A program made the position numbers and the translations under genes. Shown here one piece after another: positions 26,696-34,207 of a stretch of 64,000 nt of DNA (positions within the stretch are counted from its first letter, which is position 1; each line of letters opens with the position of its first letter). Below the pieces are notes generated by a model, which was given only the letters and a program-made list of their open reading frames with translations, searched no databases and had not been told where the DNA came from. The stretch comes from Anaerolineae bacterium UTCFX1 (GTDB lineage: Bacteria > Chloroflexota > Anaerolineae > Anaerolineales > Villigracilaceae): the NCBI GenBank assembly GCA_002050275.1, contig MWTB01000004.1, positions 124,001-188,000 of the forward strand, written 5' to 3'.

Positions 26696-26766
26696 CATTT
26701 TACATCTTCACCGCCCGCGTGGCAATGTAGTTGGGATGATACTTCGCCAGCGGCGAATCGGACATC
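26696..26766. repeat. 71-bp direct repeat, copy 2 (before the nucleotidyltransferase gene)
   Basis: This is the partner of 25984-26054, with four differences (a stop codon TAA/TAG and three third codon positions). Upstream of it on the minus strand lies a TTCCGTGAAATTCAG-like segment of repeat character. Confidence 0.9.
26700..26765 (-). CDS. possible 21-residue peptide ORF, copy 2
   Basis: It encodes the same 21 residues as 25988-26053, ending in TAA. An in-frame stop lies seven codons upstream, so in the present sequence the ORF cannot be the end of a longer gene. No convincing ribosome binding site is visible. Confidence 0.35.
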   Translation of the reverse strand: MSDSPLAKYHPNYIATRAVKM

Positions 26767-26868
26767 GCAGATTCCACTGAATTTCACGGAAAAACCATAA
26801 AATTTTATTCCGTGTTGTTCGTAAAATCTGTGTACGAGAAATTATAAGTACAGCTTAAGAAACACTTT

Positions 26869-27399
26869 CTAAGCAGGAACGTAAGTCAACCTGATCGCGT
26901 CTTCGCCGATCCGATCGTGAGCTATGAGGCGAAGCGGCGGCTGAGGTCCGGCAAAATATGGTCTACCCTGACCAAGCACAATAGGGTGCAGGTAGATTCG
27001 GTATTCATCAATCAAACCAAGTTCAATGAGACTGTGCGCCAATGTCGGTCCGGCAATTTCGATCTCCCCGTCGCGCTCAGCCTTCAATTTTCGGATCGCA
27101 CCCTCCAGATCGCCCTCAATAAGATTGGCGTTGGGACCGACCGACTTCAACGATTTCGAGACAACCCATTTCGGATGACCTCTCCAAACCGCCGCGTAGG
27201 CACGTTCCTCCGCATCCCATTCAGGATGATCGTCGTCCCAGTAACGCATAATCTCATACATTTGACGGCCATACACACTGCCAGCCTGTCGCTTCGCCTC
27301 TTCAATGAAGTAACGGAAAAGCGTGGGGCTTGGCGCAAATGCTGTATGGTCAACATAGCCGTCCAAGGACTGGTTCATTCCGTACACAAGCCTAGCCAT
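26869..27399 (-). CDS. dihydrofolate-reductase-fold protein (RibD C-terminal domain family)
   Basis: The 176-residue protein has the pattern of stand-alone RibD-C/DHFR-like proteins (YyaP/YwjB type). The start VYGMNQSLDGYVDH is followed by GRQMYEIMRYW, then KWVVSKSLKSVGPNANLIEGDLEGAIRKLKAERDGEIEIAGPTLAHSLIELGLIDEYRIYLHPIVLGQGRPYF. These are NADPH-binding reductase-like proteins of mostly unknown substrate. It lies 26 bases downstream of rex on the same strand, but a shared function is not evident. Confidence 0.85.
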   Translation of the reverse strand: MARLVYGMNQSLDGYVDHTAFAPSPTLFRYFIEEAKRQAGSVYGRQMYEIMRYWDDDHPEWDAEERAYAAVWRGHPKWVVSKSLKSVGPNANLIEGDLEGAIRKLKAERDGEIEIAGPTLAHSLIELGLIDEYRIYLHPIVLGQGRPYFAGPQPPLRLIAHDRIGEDAIRLTYVPA

Positions 27400-27425
27400 A
27401 TTCTTCCGCTTCTTTTTTCCACATT

Positions 27426-28043
27426 CTACAAATAATACGTCATCCTCTGCAAATGCGTAACTGGATCAATGTATTGCACGCGCACATCCTCCGGCACGCT
27501 GATGCTCGCCGGCGCGTAATTCAAAATAGCTTTCACCCCAGCCCTCGCTAACCGATCCGCCGCTTCTTGCGCCGACGCAGCCGGCACGCACAACAACGCT
27601 ATCTTGATTCCGCGCGCCGAAATCTCATCTTCTATCGTCGCCGCATCTAACACTACAAAATCCGCCACTTTGCGTCCGATCTTCTTCGGGTCATTGTCGA
27701 ATGCCATACCCACGCGAAAGCCGCGATCCGCAAACCCGTTGAAGTGCGCCAACGCTTGACCGATGCCGCCCATCCCTACGATAGCTATCTCCCAAACGCG
27801 ATCCACTTTGAGGATGTCGCGCAATTTATCTATCAGAAAGGAGATCGAATATCCCGTTCCTTGCTTGCCGAATTCGCCAAATTGCGAAATATCTTTGCGG
27901 ATCTGCGCTGCCGAAATCCCCACTAACTCCCCCAACTCGCGCGAAGACGTAGTCAGCGCGCCCGCCTCCGCCAAACTTTGCAGCGCGCGCAAATAAATAG
28001 GCAACCGCCCAATGATAATATCTGGAATCTTCTCAGTGGTCAT
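27426..28043 (-). CDS. rex: redox-sensing transcriptional repressor Rex
   Basis: Rex represses respiration and fermentation genes and lets go of DNA when NADH rises. The 205-residue protein has the N-terminal winged helix (LPIYLRALQSLAEAGALTTSSRELGELVGISAAQIRKDISQFGEFGKQGTGY) and a Rossmann domain with VGMGGIGQAL (residues about 89-98) for NAD(H). The family's C-terminal swapping helix ends the protein. Possible targets in the window are the act genes, but the palindrome before actA does not match the classical Rex site exactly. Confidence 0.95.
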   Translation of the reverse strand: MTTEKIPDIIIGRLPIYLRALQSLAEAGALTTSSRELGELVGISAAQIRKDISQFGEFGKQGTGYSISFLIDKLRDILKVDRVWEIAIVGMGGIGQALAHFNGFADRGFRVGMAFDNDPKKIGRKVADFVVLDAATIEDEISARGIKIALLCVPAASAQEAADRLARAGVKAILNYAPASISVPEDVRVQYIDPVTHLQRMTYYL

Positions 28044-28155
28044 ATGCGTTATCCCTCGCCAAGCCGGAAAATCGAATTTAACTCTACCATAAAAATAGAA
28101 AACCTATGCCGCCCATCACAATCCGGCAGCCGTCGCAAAGAGCGAACTCGGCGGA

Positions 28156-29211
28156 TCACGGCAACTTGACCGTCGTCGTAAAACGGGTATATTGCAAATC
28201 GTTCATCGGCGCAGACTGAAATCGAATTATATATGTTAATGCGGGCGCGGTGAGAATCAGAACGGTTTCCCCGCACACAAGGTTTTGAATCGCCTTCCCC
28301 TCAACGATAACCTCCGCGATATACGACTCACTGCCCTGGCACTCCAACCGAATCGCTGCGCTCTCAGCCGACGAAACGAATTGGATCCAATCTTCAGCGT
28401 CGCCCATCGGCGAAGAGACGTCGCTCGAATACTGAAACAATCGCGTCCCCAACGAAGAAAGCGTCACACTCGCCGCTGGCGCAGAAGCAGAATCGCCGTC
28501 CTCCGGCGCGATGCGCTCCGCTGGCGCGGTCGCGGCGGTCAAGTTTGGCGGCGTCGCCGTTCCGATCAACTCGTTGTCCGATGAAACGATCGAAAGCGCG
28601 GTTATGTCCGTCGCATCTATGAACGCTGCGTTAACCCAACCTTTACCTTGCGGTCCGCTTGCGAATTCAATCTGCAACCATACGCCAGCGGCATCTTTCC
28701 CCGTCAACCAAACCGTATCCTTCACGTTCAATACGCCTAACGAATTAAAACTGACGCCTGGTCCGCTCCGCACATTAACTTGCTGTTGGACGACAGCGGA
28801 GGAGCCGGCCTTGATCACCGGAACGCTCGAAGCATCGTTCACGGCGACATATTCGGAAGTCACCCACCCCTGCCCTATCAGCGCTTGCGGGTAAACGATC
28901 AGCCACCAATTTCCTCCCAAATCTTTGCCGATGACTTCCACGCTTACATTCGCCGGGATAACGCCGAGCGGCTCGTTCGCCTTGGAAGGTTCGGCGCGCA
29001 CATTCACCTGTGTAAGCGTAACGCCCGCTATCGGAACGAACGTTTTCGTGGGCGGCGGAAGAGGCGTTGCGCTCGGCTTCAAAGTCGGCGACGGAAGCAA
29101 AGTCGCAGCGATCGTGGGTTGCGTTGCCGTCGGCGCTTCCAGAGTATTCGCGGAAACGCCGCAGCCTGCGCACAAGAGCGCCAGCCAGATGATCGGAATA
29201 TAATTCCTCAT
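28156..29211 (-). CDS. lipoprotein with two bacterial SH3 domains
   Basis: The ATG at 29211 gives a clear lipoprotein signal (MRNYIPIIWLALLCAGCG, lipobox Cys at residue 17) and 351 residues; an earlier in-frame ATG at 29322 would bury this signal and is less likely. A Pro/Thr-rich linker leads to two SH3b domains (VTLTQVNVRAEPSKANEPLGVIP... and VVQQQVNVRSGPGVSFNSLGVL...), which usually bind cell-wall or extracellular ligands. The last 100 residues resemble a beta-rich sugar-binding or pre-peptidase-like domain. Its function is unknown. Confidence 0.8.
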   Translation of the reverse strand: MRNYIPIIWLALLCAGCGVSANTLEAPTATQPTIAATLLPSPTLKPSATPLPPPTKTFVPIAGVTLTQVNVRAEPSKANEPLGVIPANVSVEVIGKDLGGNWWLIVYPQALIGQGWVTSEYVAVNDASSVPVIKAGSSAVVQQQVNVRSGPGVSFNSLGVLNVKDTVWLTGKDAAGVWLQIEFASGPQGKGWVNAAFIDATDITALSIVSSDNELIGTATPPNLTAATAPAERIAPEDGDSASAPAASVTLSSLGTRLFQYSSDVSSPMGDAEDWIQFVSSAESAAIRLECQGSESYIAEVIVEGKAIQNLVCGETVLILTAPALTYIIRFQSAPMNDLQYTRFTTTVKLP

Positions 29212-29320
29212 TGCGTAATTGTAATGTCTTTGACGCATGAAGGGATAGGGGGCTTTAGGGCTTGCAGTGATTCGGCGCCGGATAGGTAAAAGAGATTCGA
29301 AGCGCCGTCTCTTATAAGCC

Positions 29321-29339
29321 AAAAACCGCCTTACGGCGG
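29321..29339 (-). terminator. terminator after tRNA-Arg
   Basis: On the minus strand CCGCC (29335-29339) pairs with GGCGG (29326-29330) around GTAA and is followed by TTTTT, 12 bases downstream of the tRNA. Confidence 0.75.
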
Positions 29340-29350
29340 CTTCGGGCTTG

Positions 29351-29422
29351 CGCCCCCGCGCAGACTCGAACTGCGCTCTTCGGCTCCGGAGGCCGACACT
29401 CTGTCCACTGAGCTACGGGGGC
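29351..29422 (-). tRNA. tRNA-Arg (anticodon CCG)
   Basis: The 72-base cloverleaf has acceptor arms GCCCCCG and CGGGGGC, a D arm GCTC...GAGT (one GU pair), anticodon stem TCGGC/GCCGA around the loop CTCCGGA, which gives anticodon CCG, and a T arm CGCAG-TTCGAGT-CTGCG. The discriminator is G and CCA is not encoded. It reads CGG arginine codons. No integrated element is attached to it. Confidence 0.95.
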
Positions 29423-29480
29423 GATCTATAAAATTCTATCATGAACTCACGCAGAGACAGCCGCAACGCCTCTCGCAGTC

Positions 29481-30464
29481 CTACGCCTCCACCAGTGGAG
29501 CCAGTTTGACCAACTCTGCCCGATACTGTTCGATTATTTTATTGTTCCCGCCTTCGTCGCCGAGCCTCTCTAGCTGACTCTTTTTATGCGAAAGCTCGCC
29601 TAATACTTGGTAGAACCGTTTGGTTGTTTTGAAGTTTCCAGTAGCGAGCGCTTTTAAATGCGCCTGAATTTGAAAGAATGAAACGGCAGTCTTATATTGT
29701 CGCAGCGAGATTAAGCCGTTGTTCAGCTCTTCCACCAAGTAGCGTTTCAACCCATTGCGTTCGCGCATGATCATCCAAACGATGAACGCCGTTATCAGAA
29801 TATACCCGAGATAATCCACAAGGATGCCAAGGAAAAAACCTTGCGCGCCCCCAACCAGCGAGCCAAACGTATTATGAAACGCATGCGTAATCACCGCCAG
29901 CGCATATCCGGCAGGAATCGCTATAATTCTCAGAACGCCCTTACTCAGGCGCGCTAGGGCAAAGCCAATGCCTGTGAATGCCGTAAAGAACGGGTGCATC
30001 CATCCGACTAGAATGACGCGCACAATCACCAACGTCCAAAAGCCCTCCCAGCCGTTCTCCTGATACCCGTTGCGATAAATGTACAACACATTCTCGATCG
30101 CGGCGAATCCCAGCGCGGTCACGGCGCCATATACGATGCCGTCCAGAATCGAGTCAAATTCCTTGTAAAAGAATAGAAAGACTACGCCTACCGCGAGCCC
30201 TTTTAACAACTCTTCGATCACCGGAGCAATAATCGAGGCTGTGCCGAAGTCTGTCGCCGTTTCAGAGCCGGTCAATACATACACGCCGATCCCAAATGCA
30301 GTGTTCAAGACAAAAGCGCCGCCCCCGGCAATGACCGCACCCCACACAAACGCCGACCCTAGAAGTATCTTCGGCTCTTTTTCATATCGGTCGAGCCAAT
30401 TCACAAATGCCGCAAATAAAAGCATAGGTCCAAATCCAAATAGAAACGCTCCTAATAGTGCCAT
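29481..30464 (-). CDS. PrsW-family intramembrane metalloprotease
   Basis: PrsW proteases cut membrane proteins, in Bacillus an anti-sigma factor. The 327-residue protein has about eight membrane helices and the family motifs: the glutamates of APVIEELLKGLAVG (residues about 80-93), the GWMHPFFTAFTGIGFA segment and AVITHAFHNTFGS with its His residues. A C-terminal cytoplasmic part of about 80 residues (FKTTKRFYQVLGELSHKKSQLERL) is predicted to be helical. An ECF sigma/anti-sigma pair lies far away at 53-54 kb; a link is only speculative. Confidence 0.88.
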   Translation of the reverse strand: MALLGAFLFGFGPMLLFAAFVNWLDRYEKEPKILLGSAFVWGAVIAGGGAFVLNTAFGIGVYVLTGSETATDFGTASIIAPVIEELLKGLAVGVVFLFFYKEFDSILDGIVYGAVTALGFAAIENVLYIYRNGYQENGWEGFWTLVIVRVILVGWMHPFFTAFTGIGFALARLSKGVLRIIAIPAGYALAVITHAFHNTFGSLVGGAQGFFLGILVDYLGYILITAFIVWMIMRERNGLKRYLVEELNNGLISLRQYKTAVSFFQIQAHLKALATGNFKTTKRFYQVLGELSHKKSQLERLGDEGGNNKIIEQYRAELVKLAPLVEA

Positions 30465-30768
30465 TGCTCCTCCAATTTAATCGCATAAACGCCGGAAACT
30501 GAAGCCGCATCCGCCGCGCTTTTTGCCGGATAAACGCGAGTATACCATCTGCCGCGCATGTAAGGAGTGCGAAGCCTCTGGGAATTTTGTGGGGTAGATA
30601 ACGGCGCAAGTTATCGAAAATGAAAACTAAAACTGCAAGCCTGCTATATACGTCCTTTCGTCTTGCTAGTAGGATTCTCGTCAGCCGATGGTGAAATGTC
30701 TTCACGCCGCGCCAAGAGCATATTTTCACACAGCGGCGCATCAAGAATTTCGAATAAAGGAGAGCAAG
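30465..30768. other. 304-base divergent intergenic region
   Basis: This gap separates prsW (minus) from a lipoprotein gene (plus). It contains AAAGGAG just before the lipoprotein ATG and a TATACT-like box for prsW at 30544-30539 without a good -35. I see no other gene, repeat or structured RNA in it. Confidence 0.5.
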
Positions 30769-31404
30769 ATGAAACATTTTTTCTTACTGGCATTAGCACT
30801 TATATTGACAGCGTGCGCCAGCGCGCCAGCCGCGACGCCAGAGACTCTGGTCGTGACTGTCGTCGTCCCGCCAACGGAGGCGCCGCAACAGCCGCAGGCC
30901 GTAGTGGTTACAGTCGTCGTTCCAGCCACACCTGAGCCCGCCCAGCCTGCGGTTGTCCCGCCGACGGACGCGCCCGCCACGGCCGCGCCAGCCGATCCAA
31001 ACGCCCCCGCCGCGCCCATAACCTTGGATGATATCCTCGGCAAAGGCGTATTCAAGAACATCACCCTCTCGGGCAATGAGTTTACGTTGCGCTGTTTGCC
31101 GCGCGAATTAACCATCACTGCCACTGCGTCGTTAATTGACATCACAGCCGCCGAGCTTTTCTATCGCACGAGAGATTATCCAAAAGCGCTCTACGATTCG
31201 CAATGGCGCAGCGCCGGTAAAATGCAGAAAATGGGCAACGGCGTATTTTCGATCACACTAACGGGCGAATCGGTCCACCAAGACGCGCGACTCGATCCAG
31301 GCTGGTTCGATTTCCAGATCGTCGGCTTGAATAAAGGCGGCGGCGCCGTAGATCGCACGCAAAAAATCGAGCAATTGATCGTCTATCGCATCAACTGCCC
31401 ATAA
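30769..31404 (+). CDS. lipoprotein of unknown function with Pro/Val repeats
   Basis: The ATG at 30769 follows AAAGGAG and opens a lipoprotein signal (MKHFFLLALALILTACAS, lipobox Cys at residue 16). A low-complexity segment with the repeated unit VVTVVVPPTEAP / VVTVVVPATPEP and many Ala/Pro covers residues 25-80. A folded C-terminal domain of about 130 residues follows (LDDILGKGVFKNITLSGNEFTLRCLPREL...). I do not recognise that domain. The gene ends at a strong shared terminator. Confidence 0.75.
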   Translation: MKHFFLLALALILTACASAPAATPETLVVTVVVPPTEAPQQPQAVVVTVVVPATPEPAQPAVVPPTDAPATAAPADPNAPAAPITLDDILGKGVFKNITLSGNEFTLRCLPRELTITATASLIDITAAELFYRTRDYPKALYDSQWRSAGKMQKMGNGVFSITLTGESVHQDARLDPGWFDFQIVGLNKGGGAVDRTQKIEQLIVYRINCP

Positions 31405-31408
31405 CGAG

Positions 31409-31443
31409 AGAACATCCCGAAGGCTACGCCTTCGGGATGTTCT
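31409..31443. terminator. bidirectional terminator between the lipoprotein and yjbQ-like genes
   Basis: AGAACATCCCGAAGGC (31409-31424) pairs perfectly with GCCTTCGGGATGTTCT (31428-31443). The 16-bp stem reaches the stop codon of the minus-strand gene. A short TTATT follows on the plus strand. Confidence 0.8.
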
Positions 31444-31862
31444 TATTCTCCGATGACCTTTATCAAAACGCGCTTTCTTCGCCCGCCGTCAAATTCGCCA
31501 TAGAAGATCTGTTCCCATGGACCAAAATCCAGCTTGCTGCCCGTGATCGCGACGACGACTTCGCGTCCCATAATTTGACGCTTCATATGAGCATCGGCGT
31601 TATCCTCGCCAGTATCGTTGTGTCGGTATCGACTTATAGGTTCGTGCGGCGCAAGTTTTTCCAACCACTTTTCATAATCTTGGTGTAAGCCCGCTTCATC
31701 GTCGTTGATGAACACCGACGCCGTTATATGCATGGCGTTGACCAAAACGAGACCCTCCTTGACCTCGCTTTCGCGGAGCGCTTCGTCCACTTGCGGCGTG
31801 ATGTTGACAAACCCGCGTCGAGCAGGGATATTGAACCAGAGTTCTTTACGATAGGATTTCAT
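31443..31862 (-). CDS. YjbQ-family protein (UPF0047)
   Basis: The 139-residue protein is a close fit to the YjbQ family: [58 protein letters not shown], then [22 protein letters not shown] and the end [26 protein letters not shown]. Some members have a thiamin-phosphate synthase-like activity in vitro, but the true role is unsettled. The His residues of [19 protein letters not shown] are likely metal or substrate ligands. It stands alone. Confidence 0.92.
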   Translation of the reverse strand: MKSYRKELWFNIPARRGFVNITPQVDEALRESEVKEGLVLVNAMHITASVFINDDEAGLHQDYEKWLEKLAPHEPISRYRHNDTGEDNADAHMKRQIMGREVVVAITGSKLDFGPWEQIFYGEFDGGRRKRVLIKVIGE

Positions 31863-31916
31863 GCAGCACTTCTATCTCTTACTCTTCATTGTCGTCTCAA
31901 CAACAAGGCAACAGCG

Positions 31917-32501
31917 TCAACGCAACGCCCGCTTATACGCGGCAATCTGAAGAAAGACCGTCAAAACGCCACAGATGACGGCGATCAACCAATTCATCCA
32001 GCCATTTAAGCGGAACGCGTATTGCGCAAAATACGTCCCTGCAAAGCAAGTCACGCCGCTAAGAATCGCGGCTTCACGCGCCTGATAAAAAGAGATGCTT
32101 GCCGTCTTGTATCTCGGCGGGAGCGTACGCGTCGTCCAACGGAACGCCTCCGCCAAATTTTGATTATGTTCAACCGCAAATTCTTTGATCTGATTCATCG
32201 CCAGCGCCGACTCGTACCAAGCTAAACGGAGTCTCGCCAATTGCAAGATAACGCTTGCACCCAGCAAGGTGAGCAGGAAGAAAACCGCGCTGATCGCTAA
32301 TTTAAACTCTAGCGCGAGAACGTCGAGATTTAAGAACTGCGCGCCAAAGAGCGCGGCGATCAACGACCCCACAGAGACAAAATAGAACGAGGAAACGCGC
32401 GCGCGGTCTTCATTCGCCTGCGCGGCGGTCTGCGCAATATAGTTGAACTCTTCCTTGAGGATTTCATCGGCAGAGATAGGGTAAGCGGTTCGCTTGGGCA
32501 T
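31917..32501 (-). CDS. membrane protein of unknown function, four helices
   Basis: I do not recognise a named family. The protein begins with a soluble helix (ISADEILKEEFNYIAQTAAQANEDRARVSSFYFVSVGSLIAALFGAQFL), which resembles the layout of small membrane sensors. It has helices near residues 40-60, 68-90, 147-165 and 170-188. I prefer the second ATG (32501, 194 residues), since the first (32507) adds only Met-Ile. It is divergent from the LexA-like promoter region that drives the 32645 gene, so that operator might touch both genes. Confidence 0.65.
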   Translation of the reverse strand: MPKRTAYPISADEILKEEFNYIAQTAAQANEDRARVSSFYFVSVGSLIAALFGAQFLNLDVLALEFKLAISAVFFLLTLLGASVILQLARLRLAWYESALAMNQIKEFAVEHNQNLAEAFRWTTRTLPPRYKTASISFYQAREAAILSGVTCFAGTYFAQYAFRLNGWMNWLIAVICGVLTVFLQIAAYKRALR

Positions 32502-32576
32502 GATCAAATTATAACCCTATCCTCTCCAAGAATCGCACGCACTGCAAAAACAACCTTTCAGCGTTCAGATTTACCC

Positions 32577-32605
32577 TTGACGAATTAGAACATCTGTTCT
32601 AAAAT
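32577..32605 (+). promoter_or_regulatory. promoter with a LexA-like operator in the spacer
   Basis: TTGACG (32577-32582) and TAAAAT (32600-32605) are exactly 17 bases apart. Between and overlapping them lies the palindrome TAGAAC-ATCT-GTTCTA (32586-32601), which has the GAAC-N4-GTTC form of the LexA/DinR box of Gram-positive-type bacteria. A repressor bound here would block the polymerase. Whether this organism's LexA uses this form is inferred. Confidence 0.6.
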
Positions 32606-32644
32606 CTCATGTGACAGTCACCTATTCAATTAAAGGAGATCAAC

Positions 32645-33403
32645 ATGACCACATACCGAAGAAACTCAGGGGATGGATTGCGAGCCTTATTCCGCGACCT
32701 CACACGCGGGAGACAGTTAAACCGCGGCGCGCTCTGGGGCATGATCATCCTCGTAGCGTTGGTCGCTTTCGAGGTCTCTAATTTCAACGCTACGCGTTTC
32801 GCCTTACAGGACATCCTCGGCGGGCTTTCCTTCGGCAGATTGCAGTGGGCGACCATTCTCGCAATTGCCTTCTGCGGCATAGATTTTGCCGGTATCGCCC
32901 GCGTGTTCACGCCCGAACAAGGCGCCGACGAGCCAAAAGAAGTCTATTATCTCTTCGGCGCGTGGTTGTTGGCGGCAGGCTTCAACGCCATCCTCACTTG
33001 GTGGGGCGTATCTATCGCGATCATCAATCATGCCAGCGCATCCGGCGGCGCAGTGATCAGCAACGAGACTCTGACAAAATTCGCGCCGATCTTCGTTGCA
33101 GCCATGATTCTGCTCATCCGCGTCATGCTTATCGGCTCATTCGCGCTGTCTGGCGACCGCATGTTCTCTACCGCAGAATCGAGCCGGGGTTATTCTCGCC
33201 CTGCTTCGCAACAGACCTATCGCCCAGCAACGCAATCGGCAGCATTACGTCCTGCTTCTAGTTTAAACCGCCCAGCGCCCACAATGCAAGGTCAATCATA
33301 TCGTCCTGCGACGAAGCCCGCGCAACAAGCGTCTTTTACGCGCGTTGAACCTACCTACCATTCGTTCAGCGACTCAGCGAGCGAACGTTCATACGACGCT
33401 TAA
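32645..33403 (+). CDS. four-helix membrane protein with disordered tail, behind the LexA-like promoter
   Basis: The family is unknown to me. A strong AAAGGAG lies 7 bases before the ATG. The 252-residue protein has a basic N-terminus, membrane helices at about residues 34-50, 73-90, 107-128 and 150-172, and a 75-residue Ser/Pro/Gln/Arg-rich tail (YRPATQSAALRPASSLNRPAP) that is probably disordered. The operator upstream suggests induction by DNA damage. The next gene, 82 bases downstream, encodes a lytic transglycosylase, so the two might act together on the envelope. Confidence 0.7.
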   Translation: MTTYRRNSGDGLRALFRDLTRGRQLNRGALWGMIILVALVAFEVSNFNATRFALQDILGGLSFGRLQWATILAIAFCGIDFAGIARVFTPEQGADEPKEVYYLFGAWLLAAGFNAILTWWGVSIAIINHASASGGAVISNETLTKFAPIFVAAMILLIRVMLIGSFALSGDRMFSTAESSRGYSRPASQQTYRPATQSAALRPASSLNRPAPTMQGQSYRPATKPAQQASFTRVEPTYHSFSDSASERSYDA

Positions 33404-33485
33404 CGCATCCGCTCTTTCGCCAATTGAATAATTCGCGCTCATCGAAGCTCGGGCTCTTACGCTTAAATTAAAGGAATCTACTACT

Positions 33486-34193
33486 ATGCCCCGCGCTCGT
33501 TCACAAAATCTTCCCGATCGGCAAACAGCCGCCGCAAACGATAATGCAAGCGGCTGTTTGTCTTTTTACGCCTTGCCGCCTCTTGCGGCGATTTTGATCA
33601 CATGCCTACTCGCCGCGCTGGCGTCAAACGCACCGCTTCAAACGTCCGCTTCGTTCGTCAGTCAGTCTGTTTCAAGTGCGCCGCCCGTCGCAAACGAACT
33701 CTCCCCTATCTTCACACGGGAAGTTCAGCGCTGGGGCAACGACATCCTCCGCTGGGCAAATGCTTCCTCTCTCGATCCTAACTTAGTCGCTACAGTGATG
33801 CAGATCGAATCATGCGGCGATCCGCGCGCGTTGTCGCGTTCAGGCGCGATGGGACTCTTCCAAGTGATGCCGTTCCACTTCCGCTACGGCGAAAACGGAT
33901 TCAACGTCGAAACAAACGCCTTACGCGGACTTGCCTATCTTGCAGATTCACTCCAAACCGCAAACGGCGATCCGCGCTTAGCGTTGGCGGGTTACAACGG
34001 CGGCATCAGCGCGATCAATCGCAGCGAATGGACGTGGCACGCTGAAACAGCGCGATATGTGCGTTACGGCGCGCCTATTTACAACGATGCGCGCAACGGG
34101 CTCGCATCCAGCGCCGCGCTAGACGAGTGGCATCAAAACTATGGCGCAGGATTATGCCGTCAAGCCGCGCAAAGATTAGGATTAGACAACTAA
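33486..34193 (+). CDS. lytic transglycosylase, SLT domain
   Basis: SLT-type enzymes cut peptidoglycan between N-acetylmuramic acid and N-acetylglucosamine. The protein has an N-terminal membrane or signal helix (residues about 28-48). The SLT core follows: LVATVMQIESCGDPRALSRSGAMGLFQVMP, with the catalytic Glu in QIES, then ALRGLAYLADSLQTANGDPRLALAGYNGG. The 235-residue length fits a small secreted transglycosylase. AAAGGAA precedes the ATG. It follows the membrane protein gene with the LexA-like promoter and may share its transcript. Confidence 0.9.
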   Translation: MPRARSQNLPDRQTAAANDNASGCLSFYALPPLAAILITCLLAALASNAPLQTSASFVSQSVSSAPPVANELSPIFTREVQRWGNDILRWANASSLDPNLVATVMQIESCGDPRALSRSGAMGLFQVMPFHFRYGENGFNVETNALRGLAYLADSLQTANGDPRLALAGYNGGISAINRSEWTWHAETARYVRYGAPIYNDARNGLASSAALDEWHQNYGAGLCRQAAQRLGLDN

Positions 34194-34207
34194 AAGTTGC
34201 TAAGCGA

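Noticed and set aside
25984-26766. attL/attR of an integrated element
   Set aside because: Only about 640 bases lie between the repeats, with no integrase and no tRNA; a cassette duplication explains it better.
28994-29100. integration site at tRNA-Arg
   Set aside because: No duplicated tRNA 3' end or integrase is seen near 29351-29422.
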